Origin: Duganella rivi | GTDB lineage: Bacteria; Pseudomonadota; Gammaproteobacteria; Burkholderiales; Burkholderiaceae_D | DNA length: 64,000 nucleotides | Assembly (NCBI RefSeq): GCF_009857435.1 | Contig: NZ_WWCK01000002.1 | Span: forward strand, 62,001-126,000 | Direction of reading: 5' to 3' | Shown: positions 52,906 through 59,726 of the stretch, piece by piece | How the letters are laid out: every line of letters starts with the position of its first letter | How positions within the stretch are numbered: the stretch's first letter is position 1 | Notes under the pieces: generated by a model | What the model saw: only the letters and a program-made list of their open reading frames with translations | Database searches by the model: none | Told to the model about the DNA's origin: nothing | Program-made: the position numbers and the translations under genes

Positions 52906-53247
52906 TTAAGCGGCCGGGCCGACGTCCATGCCGTCGTAGGATTCCAGCTGGTGTTCTTCGGCGAGCTTGTAGAACTCCTGATTGCGGGCGTGCAGGGTGT
53001 CGACCGTGTGCTTCTCGACTTTTTCAATGTGCAGCCACCACAGCGCGGGATTGCCGGCTTCCGGCTTGGAGTCGTAGATGCCGACGAGCTGGTAGCCCTT
53101 GGCTTTCAGGGCGGTGGCGGCGCCTTCCAGCTTGGCCTTGTCGGCATCCGCAAAAAAATAACCCCACAACAGCGGCTTGGTGATATCCCACGGGGCATTT
53201 TGCTTCATGTCGGCGAACAGCGCGACCATTTCTTCTTTGGTAATCAT
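52906..53247 (-). CDS. rraB: RraB-family ribonuclease E inhibitor
   Basis: The protein has 113 residues. 'PLLWGYFFADADKAKLEGAA', 'LKAKGYQLVGIYDSKPE' and 'WWLHIEKVEKHTVDTLHARN' are typical of RraB, which binds RNase E and modulates mRNA decay. The conserved C-terminal 'LAEEHQLESYDGMDVG' agrees. AAGGAA lies 8 bases before the ATG. It precedes the qseE gene on the same strand and may be weakly co-transcribed. Confidence 0.88.
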   Translation of the reverse strand: MITKEEMVALFADMKQNAPWDITKPLLWGYFFADADKAKLEGAATALKAKGYQLVGIYDSKPEAGNPALWWLHIEKVEKHTVDTLHARNQEFYKLAEEHQLESYDGMDVGPAA

Positions 53248-53313
53248 TGTTTATTCCTTGGACGTGTGGCGACGGCGTTGCGGGGTTGACGCTGTTTGTC
53301 GCCTTATAAGTTT

Positions 53314-53382
53314 GCGGCACCACCCCAACCCGCACACCGCTGCGGCCAGGGTCTGACCCCGAACGGGGTCAGACCCTTTCGT
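53314..53382 (-). repeat. REP-like palindromic repeat, copy 1
   Basis: AGGGTCTGACCCCG (53348-53361) and CGGGGTCAGACCCT (53364-53377) form a 14-bp stem with a 2-base loop. Next to it is a ~30-base conserved arm (GCGGCACC...CGCACACCGCTGC). The whole ~69-bp unit recurs in opposite orientation at 54420-54487. Confidence 0.85.
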
Positions 53383-53457
53383 TAGGGGTACTGCTGGCAG
53401 CAAACCTGTTAAGCGCCAGCGATATGTGGATTGGGCGTACAGCGCTATCTACGAAGG

Positions 53458-53652
53458 ACGTTATTTTACCGCGCCGAAGGCGAGGCGTACTTTTAGGCCG
53501 GTTTCTCGGTGCCGGACAGTGCCGTCTCCTATCCTTTCCTGTGGTGGAGCCGCGAAGACCTGGGCATGATGGAAACCGTGCTGCGGATCAAACCGCCGGC
53601 CGTACGCGAAGAAACACTGATTAACCTGGTCGCTCTTAAGCCGGCTGCCTAG
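53458..53652 (+). pseudogene. Decayed reading frame between the repeat and the phosphopantetheinyl transferase
   Basis: One frame reads like genuine protein ('LFYRAEGEAYF', TAG at 53494-53496, then 'AGFSVPDSAVSYPFLWWS' and 'PPAVREETLINLVALKPAA', stop at 53652). It has no start codon in a proper place and one in-frame stop, so it looks like the 3' remnant of a lost gene. I do not recognise the family. Apart from this and the palindromic repeat, nothing else is evident in 53248-53693. Confidence 0.35.
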
Positions 53653-53693
53653 TCGTTTATAATGCCCTTTTGGCTTAGGGCAATAGTTTCAAG

Positions 53694-54317
53694 ATGACGA
53701 AGGCTTCTTTCTGGATGGTGGACGCGGACGCGGTGAGCGACGCCGACCTGCAGCGCTTGCGCGGCTGGCTGTCGCCGGGCGAAATGGCGCGCCACCAGCG
53801 CTTCGTCCGCGCACAGCGGCAGCGCCAGTTCATTGTCGGCCGGGTGCTGCTGCGCATGGCGCTGGGCCGCTTGCTGGGCGTGACGCCGCAAGAGATCCGG
53901 CTGGAAGAGCAGGTCGGCAAGGCGCCGCGCTTGGCGGCGCCGGCGCTCAAGGGCGTGCCGCCCGGTTTCAGCATCGCCCACAGCGGGCGCTGGGTGGCGT
54001 GCGCGGTGAGCGCGCAAACGGCGCTGGGTTTGGATATCGAAATGAAGGATGGCGGGCGCGATCTCAATGCGCTGGCTGCGCAAGCATTCGACAGCGTCGA
54101 GATGTCGCAATGGGAGCGCCTACAAGGCTTGCCCGATGATCAGCGGGTGGAGGGTTTCTACCGTCTGTGGAGCGAGAAGGAAGCGCGCTTCAAGCTGGGC
54201 GACAGCGGCGGCGGCCACTGCCTGGAGCTGCCGCACGCGGAACTGTCGATGGTGCTGTGCACCGACAAGCCACTGGAAAAGCCGCCGGTGATAGAAGTGG
54301 TGACTCTTCCAGCATAA
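53694..54317 (+). CDS. Sfp-type 4'-phosphopantetheinyl transferase
   Basis: The protein has 207 residues. 'FSIAHSGRWVACAVS' and 'ALGLDIEMKD' carry the conserved His and the first acidic Mg-binding residues, and 'FYRLWSEKEARFKLG' is the WxxKEA signature. Such enzymes load carrier proteins of polyketide, peptide or fatty-acid synthases with phosphopantetheine. No synthase gene is in the window, so it probably serves clusters elsewhere. It is boxed in by two inverted palindromic repeats. Confidence 0.9.
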   Translation: MTKASFWMVDADAVSDADLQRLRGWLSPGEMARHQRFVRAQRQRQFIVGRVLLRMALGRLLGVTPQEIRLEEQVGKAPRLAAPALKGVPPGFSIAHSGRWVACAVSAQTALGLDIEMKDGGRDLNALAAQAFDSVEMSQWERLQGLPDDQRVEGFYRLWSEKEARFKLGDSGGGHCLELPHAELSMVLCTDKPLEKPPVIEVVTLPA

Positions 54318-54419
54318 AAAAAGGTTCTTCACGGATAACCGGGAAACGCCATTTAACGGGGTACGCAATATGAGGACTGGTTGGCGTCACCCTCCAGAAT
54401 CCTAAAAACGCACCCCGAC

Positions 54420-54487
54420 CGAAAGGGTCTGACCCCGTACGGGGTCAGACCCTGGCTGCAGCGGTGTGCGGGTTGGGTTGGTGCCGC
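54420..54487 (+). repeat. REP-like palindromic repeat, copy 2
   Basis: The 30-bp segment 54424-54453 is a perfect palindrome: AGGGTCTGACCCCG, TA at the centre, then CGGGGTCAGACCCT. It is followed by the same ~30-base arm as copy 1 with a few changes, in opposite orientation to it. The rest of 54318-54591 shows only a terminator at the far end. Confidence 0.85.
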
Positions 54488-54558
54488 GCGCTTTTAAAGC
54501 GGCAGGCAACGTCAAACCCGTCGTGCAAAACGTCTTCCCTTAAATCCGTGATGAACCT

Positions 54559-54584
54559 AAAAAAAGCTGGCTTAGCCGGCTTTT
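54559..54584 (-). terminator. Rho-independent terminator of the outer-membrane protein gene
   Basis: On the minus strand AGCCGGC and GCCAGCT pair (one G-U) across a 3-base loop, followed by TTTTTTT, 8 bases after the stop codon. The plus strand also ends in TTTT, so it may work in both directions. Confidence 0.8.
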
Positions 54585-54591
54585 GTCTTTC

Positions 54592-55149
54592 TTAGAACGC
54601 GTAACGCACGCCGGCCGAGAAGAAGTCAGCCTTGATGTGGCTGCCGCCGTCCTTGGCGATCTTGCCGAAGTTTTCGTATTCAGCGACGAAGCTGACGTTC
54701 TTGTTCAGTGCGAACGACGCGCCTACGCCGATATACGGCGAGGTTTGGTTGTCCGAACCGCTAGCCGAGATGCCAGGCGCCGATGCCGATACTTTCACGT
54801 GCGACGAAGCCACGCCCACCTTGCCGAACAGTGCGAACTGGTCGTTCAGCGGCAGGGTGCCGGTTGCCGCGATGTACACGGTTTTCGGCTCGGAAGCGAT
54901 GCGTGCGCCGTTGCCGCGTTTTTCTGCTTCGCGCAGGTCGGCAAAGCCTACTTCGAAACCGAAGTTGCGGTTGTAGGTGTAGCCGCCGTACAGTTTGTAT
55001 GCGGTGGTGCTTTCCTTGAACGAGTAGGACTCTACGTCCACTTTTTGCTCAGCGCGGCCAACGTTGGCGCCGATGTAAGCGCCTTCTGCCTGGGCTGCCA
55101 GTGGTGCTGCCAGGGCAGCGATCATTGCGGCGAAGATAGTTTTTTTCAT
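54592..55149 (-). CDS. Small outer-membrane beta-barrel protein (OmpA-barrel/Opacity-like)
   Basis: The protein has 185 residues with a signal peptide ('MIAALAAPLAAQA') and a predicted 8-stranded barrel. The first strand is 'GAYIGANVGRAEQKV', 'AYKLYGGYTYNRNFGFEVGF' is a barrel hairpin typical of the OmpA/OmpW barrel group, and the last strand ends in Phe (GVRYAF). There is no C-terminal peptidoglycan-binding domain. The function is unknown. A strong promoter and a terminator bracket it, so it is a single-gene unit. Confidence 0.85.
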   Translation of the reverse strand: MKKTIFAAMIAALAAPLAAQAEGAYIGANVGRAEQKVDVESYSFKESTTAYKLYGGYTYNRNFGFEVGFADLREAEKRGNGARIASEPKTVYIAATGTLPLNDQFALFGKVGVASSHVKVSASAPGISASGSDNQTSPYIGVGASFALNKNVSFVAEYENFGKIAKDGGSHIKADFFSAGVRYAF

Positions 55150-55228
55150 GTTGCTCTTTCCTGTAGTGGGACAAAAAGCAAAACGGCGCATCCTGCGTTA
55201 TGCGGAGGCATCGTTTCGCCGGGGCAAC

Positions 55229-55257
55229 ATTATAGAGAAAGCTAGCAAATTATGCAA
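55229..55257 (-). promoter_or_regulatory. Sigma-70 promoter of the outer-membrane protein gene
   Basis: On the minus strand TTGCAT (55257-55252) and TATAAT (55234-55229) are 17 bp apart, close to consensus. The transcript would start near 55222 with a ~73-base leader. Confidence 0.75.
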
Positions 55258-55346
55258 ATTGACCGGTTCGGTGCTAGTCGTTCAGGCCATTGTCGTCGGC
55301 ATACGTATCAACCTTGCAATGCCAATTCGATAAAAATTTTCTTGTA

Positions 55347-55399
55347 AATGTAAACGATTCTCATTTAATATTATTGTTTGTGAACAATTCTCATTCAAT
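55347..55399 (+). promoter_or_regulatory. Tandem Fur-box-like sites upstream of the TonB receptor
   Basis: The motif AAC(G/A)ATTCTCATT(T/C)AAT occurs twice (55353-55369 and 55383-55399), exactly 30 bp apart, which places both on the same helix face. ATTCTCATT resembles half of the Fur consensus (AATGAGAAT in reverse). The whole segment is AT-rich. Iron-responsive repression of the receptor operon is likely. Confidence 0.6.
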
Positions 55400-55419
55400 A
55401 AAACTGGGGAAACAGGGAA

Positions 55420-57564
55420 ATGCGGATCAAGGTAATGGCGTTGGCGCTGGCCGGCACGACGGCGGCGTGGGCGGCACAGGCGGCGGAAGGTGAGCCGATC
55501 GAGCAGGTAGTGATCAGCGGCGATAAACTGAAACGGACGGAAATCGACAGCAGCGCCAGCGTCGGTGCGCGTAACCGCCGCCAGATCGAGGAGTCGGGCT
55601 TTAACTCGCTGGACGAGGTGGCGTCGCAGATGGCCAACGTCGGCACCGCCGAGAACCTGTCGATCCGCGGCGTGCAGGCTTACGGCCCGACCGGTGGCGG
55701 CGGCAAGACCATCACGCTGGTGGTGGACGGCGTGCCGCAGGACGGCTTCGGCCAGGACATCTCCAACCTGAGCGTGTGGGACGCCGACCGCGTGGAAGTG
55801 CTGCGCGGCCCGCAGTCCACCAACCAGGGCCGCAACTCGCTGGCCGGCGCCGTGGTGCTGAAGACCCGCGATCCTTCCGATGTGCGCGACTTCAGCTACC
55901 GCGCCAGCGTCGGCAATCAGAATGCGCACCGCGTGGCGTTTGCCGGCGGCGGCGCCATCGTCGACCAGGTGCTGGCCGGCCGCATCTCGCTGGAGCAGCG
56001 CAAGCGCGACGGCGATGTCTACAACCCGACCCGCGACGATAAGCGCGCCAATCACGACGACGGCCACACGCTGCGCGCCAAGCTGCGCGTAACGCCGTGG
56101 GGCGATCATTACCAGGCGCTGGTCACGCTGGTGGACGACAAGCAGGATTCGGGCTACGGCACGGTGGAAGCGGTGAAGGCGCCGGCGTCGTGGCGCCAGA
56201 ATCTCGCCAACGAGCGTAGCTTCACCATCAATCACACGCGTTCCGCGGCGCTGGAGCAGACCTTCCGCGCGTTCGGCGCCGATGTCACGCTGCTGTCTAC
56301 CTATTCGCACAACCGCTACAACCGCACGCAGGACTACGACGGCACGGAGCTGAAGCAGGGCTATCGCACCGGCGAAAACATCGACCGCCAGTGGGTACAG
56401 GAAGCGCGCGCCAACTTCGACACGCAGCTGTTTGGCCACAAGCTGAAAGGCGTGGCTGGCTTGTACTACTCGCAGCAGTACTACAACGGCGACGACACCT
56501 TCATCGTGCCGGTGTCATATGTCTTGGGCCTGATTGGCCAGTGCCGGTCGCAAGCCCTGTGCGATGCGGCCTATGGTGCGGAGTTCATCAGCCGCCGCCA
56601 GTTGCAGAACAACGCCAGCAAGACCCGCGCCGCCTACGGCGAAGTCGATTATGTGGTCGATAAGCTGACCATCACCGCTGGCATGCGCTTTGACGGCGAG
56701 CGCCAGAACCGCGTGCCGGATTCGCAAACCGAGGGCACCTCGCCGCTGGCGCGCCAAATCTTCAAGCAGCTGATCAACGCCGGTTACTTTGCACCGGATG
56801 GCCCGCAGAACCTCGATACCGACAACTCGGTGTGGCTGCCCAAGCTGGGTGTGCGCTACGCGCTGGCGCCGGAGTGGGTGGCCGGCCTGACCGCGCAGCG
56901 CGGCTACCGCACCGGCGGCGTCGATTACAGCTACCAGCGCGGCTCGCACGCTTATGGCCCGGAATACACCAGGAACTACGAGGTGTCGCTGAAGGGCGCG
57001 CTGGAGAATGGTTTGGTGGTGTCGGTGAATGCATATCGCGTCAATTGGGTGGATCAGCAGGTCAACGTGGGCAACAACACGCTGGACGTCTACCTGGTCA
57101 ACGCCGGCAACTCGCGCCTGCAAGGCCTGGAAGGCGAACTGCGTGGCCGCGTAACGTCGCAGCTGGAGCTGTTCGGCGCGGTCGGTATCGCGCGCACCAA
57201 GTTCATTGATTTCGTGACGCCGACCGAGAATTTCAGCGGCAAGCAGTTCGCGCGCTCGCCGCGCGAGACGCAGTCGGTGGGCTTCACCTGGACGCCGGGG
57301 CGCTGGATGCTCAACATGAGCCTGGCCCATGCCGCCGGCACGTACACCAGCTCGGAGAATACCGACCGCAATGACGGCCACACCACGCTGGCCGGCAAGA
57401 CCACCTACACGCTGGCCAATGGCCTGAAGCTGTTCGCTTACGGCACCAACCTGACCAACCAAGCCTACATCACGGCCAACAAGCTGGAATCGGTCACTGG
57501 CCGCTACAAGGTGACGCTGGGGAGCGCGCGCCAGGTCGGTTTCGGCTTGCAGGGCTCTATCTGA
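55420..57564 (+). CDS. TonB-dependent receptor, probably for a ferric siderophore
   Basis: The protein has 714 residues: signal peptide ('MALALAGTTAAWAAQA'), a TonB-box-like 'EQVVISG', a plug ('NLSIRGVQAYGPTGGGGKTI', 'VEVLRGPQSTNQGRNSLAG'), and a 22-strand barrel with 'TNLTNQAYITA' near the end. The Fur-like sites upstream and the PepSY protein downstream point to iron-siderophore uptake. AGGG lies ahead of the ATG. It starts a four-gene operon. No siderophore synthesis gene is present. Confidence 0.92.
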   Translation: MRIKVMALALAGTTAAWAAQAAEGEPIEQVVISGDKLKRTEIDSSASVGARNRRQIEESGFNSLDEVASQMANVGTAENLSIRGVQAYGPTGGGGKTITLVVDGVPQDGFGQDISNLSVWDADRVEVLRGPQSTNQGRNSLAGAVVLKTRDPSDVRDFSYRASVGNQNAHRVAFAGGGAIVDQVLAGRISLEQRKRDGDVYNPTRDDKRANHDDGHTLRAKLRVTPWGDHYQALVTLVDDKQDSGYGTVEAVKAPASWRQNLANERSFTINHTRSAALEQTFRAFGADVTLLSTYSHNRYNRTQDYDGTELKQGYRTGENIDRQWVQEARANFDTQLFGHKLKGVAGLYYSQQYYNGDDTFIVPVSYVLGLIGQCRSQALCDAAYGAEFISRRQLQNNASKTRAAYGEVDYVVDKLTITAGMRFDGERQNRVPDSQTEGTSPLARQIFKQLINAGYFAPDGPQNLDTDNSVWLPKLGVRYALAPEWVAGLTAQRGYRTGGVDYSYQRGSHAYGPEYTRNYEVSLKGALENGLVVSVNAYRVNWVDQQVNVGNNTLDVYLVNAGNSRLQGLEGELRGRVTSQLELFGAVGIARTKFIDFVTPTENFSGKQFARSPRETQSVGFTWTPGRWMLNMSLAHAAGTYTSSENTDRNDGHTTLAGKTTYTLANGLKLFAYGTNLTNQAYITANKLESVTGRYKVTLGSARQVGFGLQGSI

Positions 57565-57577
57565 ATGGGAGGATGAG

Positions 57578-57850
57578 ATGAACTGGATCTGCACGGGCGT
57601 GGCGGCGCTGGCCGCGTTGTGCCTTTACCTGGCGTCGCCGCACCAGGCCTTGTGGCCGGCGGCGTTGCGGCGGCAAGCGTTCCTGCGCTGGTTGACGGTG
57701 CCGCTGCTGGCCGGTTCCATCGCCAGCGCGGCCGAGGCTTATGGTGCGTGGTGCGGCGTATGCATCACGCTGTCCGGTTTCATGACCACGCTGGTCGTGC
57801 TGCCGTACCTGGACGCGTGGCACCGGAAGGGAGTGCAACATGCTCGGTAA
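57578..57850 (+). CDS. Small membrane protein (DUF3325-like) of the iron-uptake operon
   Basis: The protein has 90 residues with two or three membrane helices. 'LCLYLASPHQALWPAALRRQ' and 'LVVLPYLDAWHR' match what I remember of the DUF3325 family, found between siderophore receptors and PepSY proteins. A good GGGAGG lies ahead of the ATG. It overlaps the next gene by 11 bp. Its function is unknown. Confidence 0.75.
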   Translation: MNWICTGVAALAALCLYLASPHQALWPAALRRQAFLRWLTVPLLAGSIASAAEAYGAWCGVCITLSGFMTTLVVLPYLDAWHRKGVQHAR

Positions 57851-58109
57851 ATCGACTGCCGCTGCGTTGCTCGGCTTGCCGTTGTCAGTGCTGATCGTCG
57901 GCTTTGCGGCCTTGCTCAGCCAAGACCAGGCCAGTACCACGCTGCCCTGGCTGTTGCTGTTCTTCCTCGTGTGGATCGCGGTGATGACGGGGGCTTTCCT
58001 GTTCAAGACCGGCTTGCGCGCGTGGCTGTGGATGGGCGGTGCAACCGTGATCGGTCTCGCTGCGCTGCATTTTCTCAAGGCCAGTGGCCTGGTCAGGATC
58101 GCCGCATGA
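57840..58109 (+). CDS. Small membrane protein (DUF3649-like) of the iron-uptake operon
   Basis: The protein has 89 residues and three predicted membrane helices ('LLGLPLSVLIVGFAALLSQD', 'LLLFFLVWIAVMTGAFLF', 'LWMGGATVIGLAALHFL'). Its position between a DUF3325-like gene and a PepSY gene suggests the DUF3649 group of iron-uptake helpers. The family call is mainly positional. It overlaps the PepSY gene start (ATGA). Confidence 0.65.
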   Translation: MLGKSTAAALLGLPLSVLIVGFAALLSQDQASTTLPWLLLFFLVWIAVMTGAFLFKTGLRAWLWMGGATVIGLAALHFLKASGLVRIAA

Positions 58110-59665
58110 AATCAGCTACTTTGCGCACTTTTATCTCGGTGCATACCTGGGTGGGGCTGATCGCCGGTTTTGGCTTATTCATCGCTTTCTATGCCGGTGC
58201 GGTGACGCTGTTCCACGAAGAGCTGCACGCGTGGGAAACGCCGCCGGCCAAGGTGGCCGCGCCAAGGCACGAGCCGCAAGCCTTGATCGACGCGGTGCTG
58301 CAAGCGCATCCGCAGGCCAAGGACGCGTTTTACGTGCGCCTGCCGAATGAACACGAGCCGGAACTGGTGCTGGAATTCGCCGAGCGCCACTTCCGCCTCG
58401 ACGCGAACGGCAAGCTGGAAGAATTCAAGGAACGCTCGCAATTGGTCGACTTCATCTACCGCTTGCACTATACGGCAGGCTTGCCGCGCAGCTGGGGCAT
58501 TTACGTGCTGGGCGTGGTGTGCGTGCTGTATGGGCTGGCGCTGGCCAGCGGCGTCATTATCTACGCGCCCAACTTCTTCAAGGACTTGTTTGCGCTGCGC
58601 ATCGGGAAGAACATCAAGCGCATGTGGCAGGACGCGCACAACGCCATCGGCATTCTGTCGCTGCCGTTTCACTTGATGTACGCGTGGAGCAGCGCGGTGC
58701 TGGCGCTGGGCGTGCTGCTGCTGGCGCCGTTCCAGTACCTGGTCTTCGACGGCAAGCTGCTGCAATTGGTCGGGCAGGACATCAGCGCGGCCGCCCCGCC
58801 CAAGGCCGCCGGCGTGAGCGCACCGCTGGCGCCGGCCCGGCAACTGCTGGCTGAAGTCGAGCGCGCGGCGCCGGGCATGGAGGTAGAGACACTGATCTAC
58901 CGTCAAGCCGGCGACGCCAACGCGCAACTGCAAGCCTATGGCCACGCACACCAGAACACCGTGTCGAGCGTTGCCGCCGTGGTGCTGAACGCCAGCAGCG
59001 GCAAGGTGGAGCGCGTGGTCATGCCGGACAACTACAGCGCCGGCACGCGCTTCCTGCGCAGTTTGCAGACGCTGCATTTTGGTAGCTTCGGCGCGGCGGC
59101 GGTGCAGTGGATGTACTTCGTGCTGGGCATGGCCGGCGCGTTCCTGTTCTACAGCGGCAACCTGCTGTGGATCGAGGCGCGCCGCAAGCGGCACAAGCTG
59201 GTGCAGCCGCGCAGCGGCAAGCTGATGGCGCAGGCGACGCTGGGCGTGTGCCTGGGTTGCGTGGCCGGGGTGTCGGCGGTGTTCCTGGCGAACAAGCTGG
59301 GGCCAGCGAACCAGTTGCCGCTGTGGGAGTCGCGCAGCTACTACACCGTGTTCTTCGGCTGCGTGCTGTGGGCCTTCGCCCGTCCCCCTGCACGCGCGGC
59401 GCACGAGCTGCTGAAGCTGTGCGCTGTGCTGACGCTGGCCGTGCCCTTGTCGCACTGGTGGAGAACCGGCGTTAACCCGGTGTTGGCGCTGCTGCAAGGC
59501 GACGGCGTCGTGGCCGGCGTGGCGGCTATATCGGTACTGTTTGCGACGCTGTACTGGAAGATGTCGCGCGCCGTACTGGCACGCGGCCAGCACGGCGACC
59601 CGCACAGTGTATGGTCATTGCGCAAAGTCATGCCAGCACAGGGAGAGATACAGCAAGCGGCATAA
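58106..59665 (+). CDS. PepSY-TM family protein, possible ferric-siderophore reductase
   Basis: The protein has 519 residues. The first membrane helix contains 'FISVHTWVGLIAGFGLFIAF', with a histidine that may bind haem. 'LVDFIYRLHYTAGLPRSWGI', 'DAHNAIGILSLPFHLMYAW' and 'LQTLHFGSFG' are typical PepSY-TM histidine-bearing helices. Members of this family in siderophore operons are inner-membrane proteins thought to reduce ferric siderophores in the periplasm. It ends the operon started by the TonB receptor. The reductase role is family knowledge plus inference. Confidence 0.85.
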   Translation: MKSATLRTFISVHTWVGLIAGFGLFIAFYAGAVTLFHEELHAWETPPAKVAAPRHEPQALIDAVLQAHPQAKDAFYVRLPNEHEPELVLEFAERHFRLDANGKLEEFKERSQLVDFIYRLHYTAGLPRSWGIYVLGVVCVLYGLALASGVIIYAPNFFKDLFALRIGKNIKRMWQDAHNAIGILSLPFHLMYAWSSAVLALGVLLLAPFQYLVFDGKLLQLVGQDISAAAPPKAAGVSAPLAPARQLLAEVERAAPGMEVETLIYRQAGDANAQLQAYGHAHQNTVSSVAAVVLNASSGKVERVVMPDNYSAGTRFLRSLQTLHFGSFGAAAVQWMYFVLGMAGAFLFYSGNLLWIEARRKRHKLVQPRSGKLMAQATLGVCLGCVAGVSAVFLANKLGPANQLPLWESRSYYTVFFGCVLWAFARPPARAAHELLKLCAVLTLAVPLSHWWRTGVNPVLALLQGDGVVAGVAAISVLFATLYWKMSRAVLARGQHGDPHSVWSLRKVMPAQGEIQQAA

Positions 59666-59674
59666 TCATGCGGT

Positions 59675-59715
59675 TATAATCCGTTCAATCTTTCAGGAAA
59701 CTTCATATTGAACGG
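59675..59715 (+). promoter_or_regulatory. -10 box and long inverted repeat before the MFS-acyltransferase gene
   Basis: TATAAT lies at 59675-59680, followed at once by CCGTTCAAT (59681-59689), a 17-base spacer and its exact inverse ATTGAACGG (59707-59715). The right arm overlaps the GGAA that is the only Shine-Dalgarno candidate for the ATG at 59727. It may be an operator at the start point or a translational control stem. Confidence 0.5.
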
Positions 59716-59726
59716 AACCGCCCGAC

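Noticed and set aside
53314..54487. Insertion-sequence ends around the phosphopantetheinyl transferase
   Set aside because: No transposase and no target-site duplication visible; the units look like REP-type palindromes.
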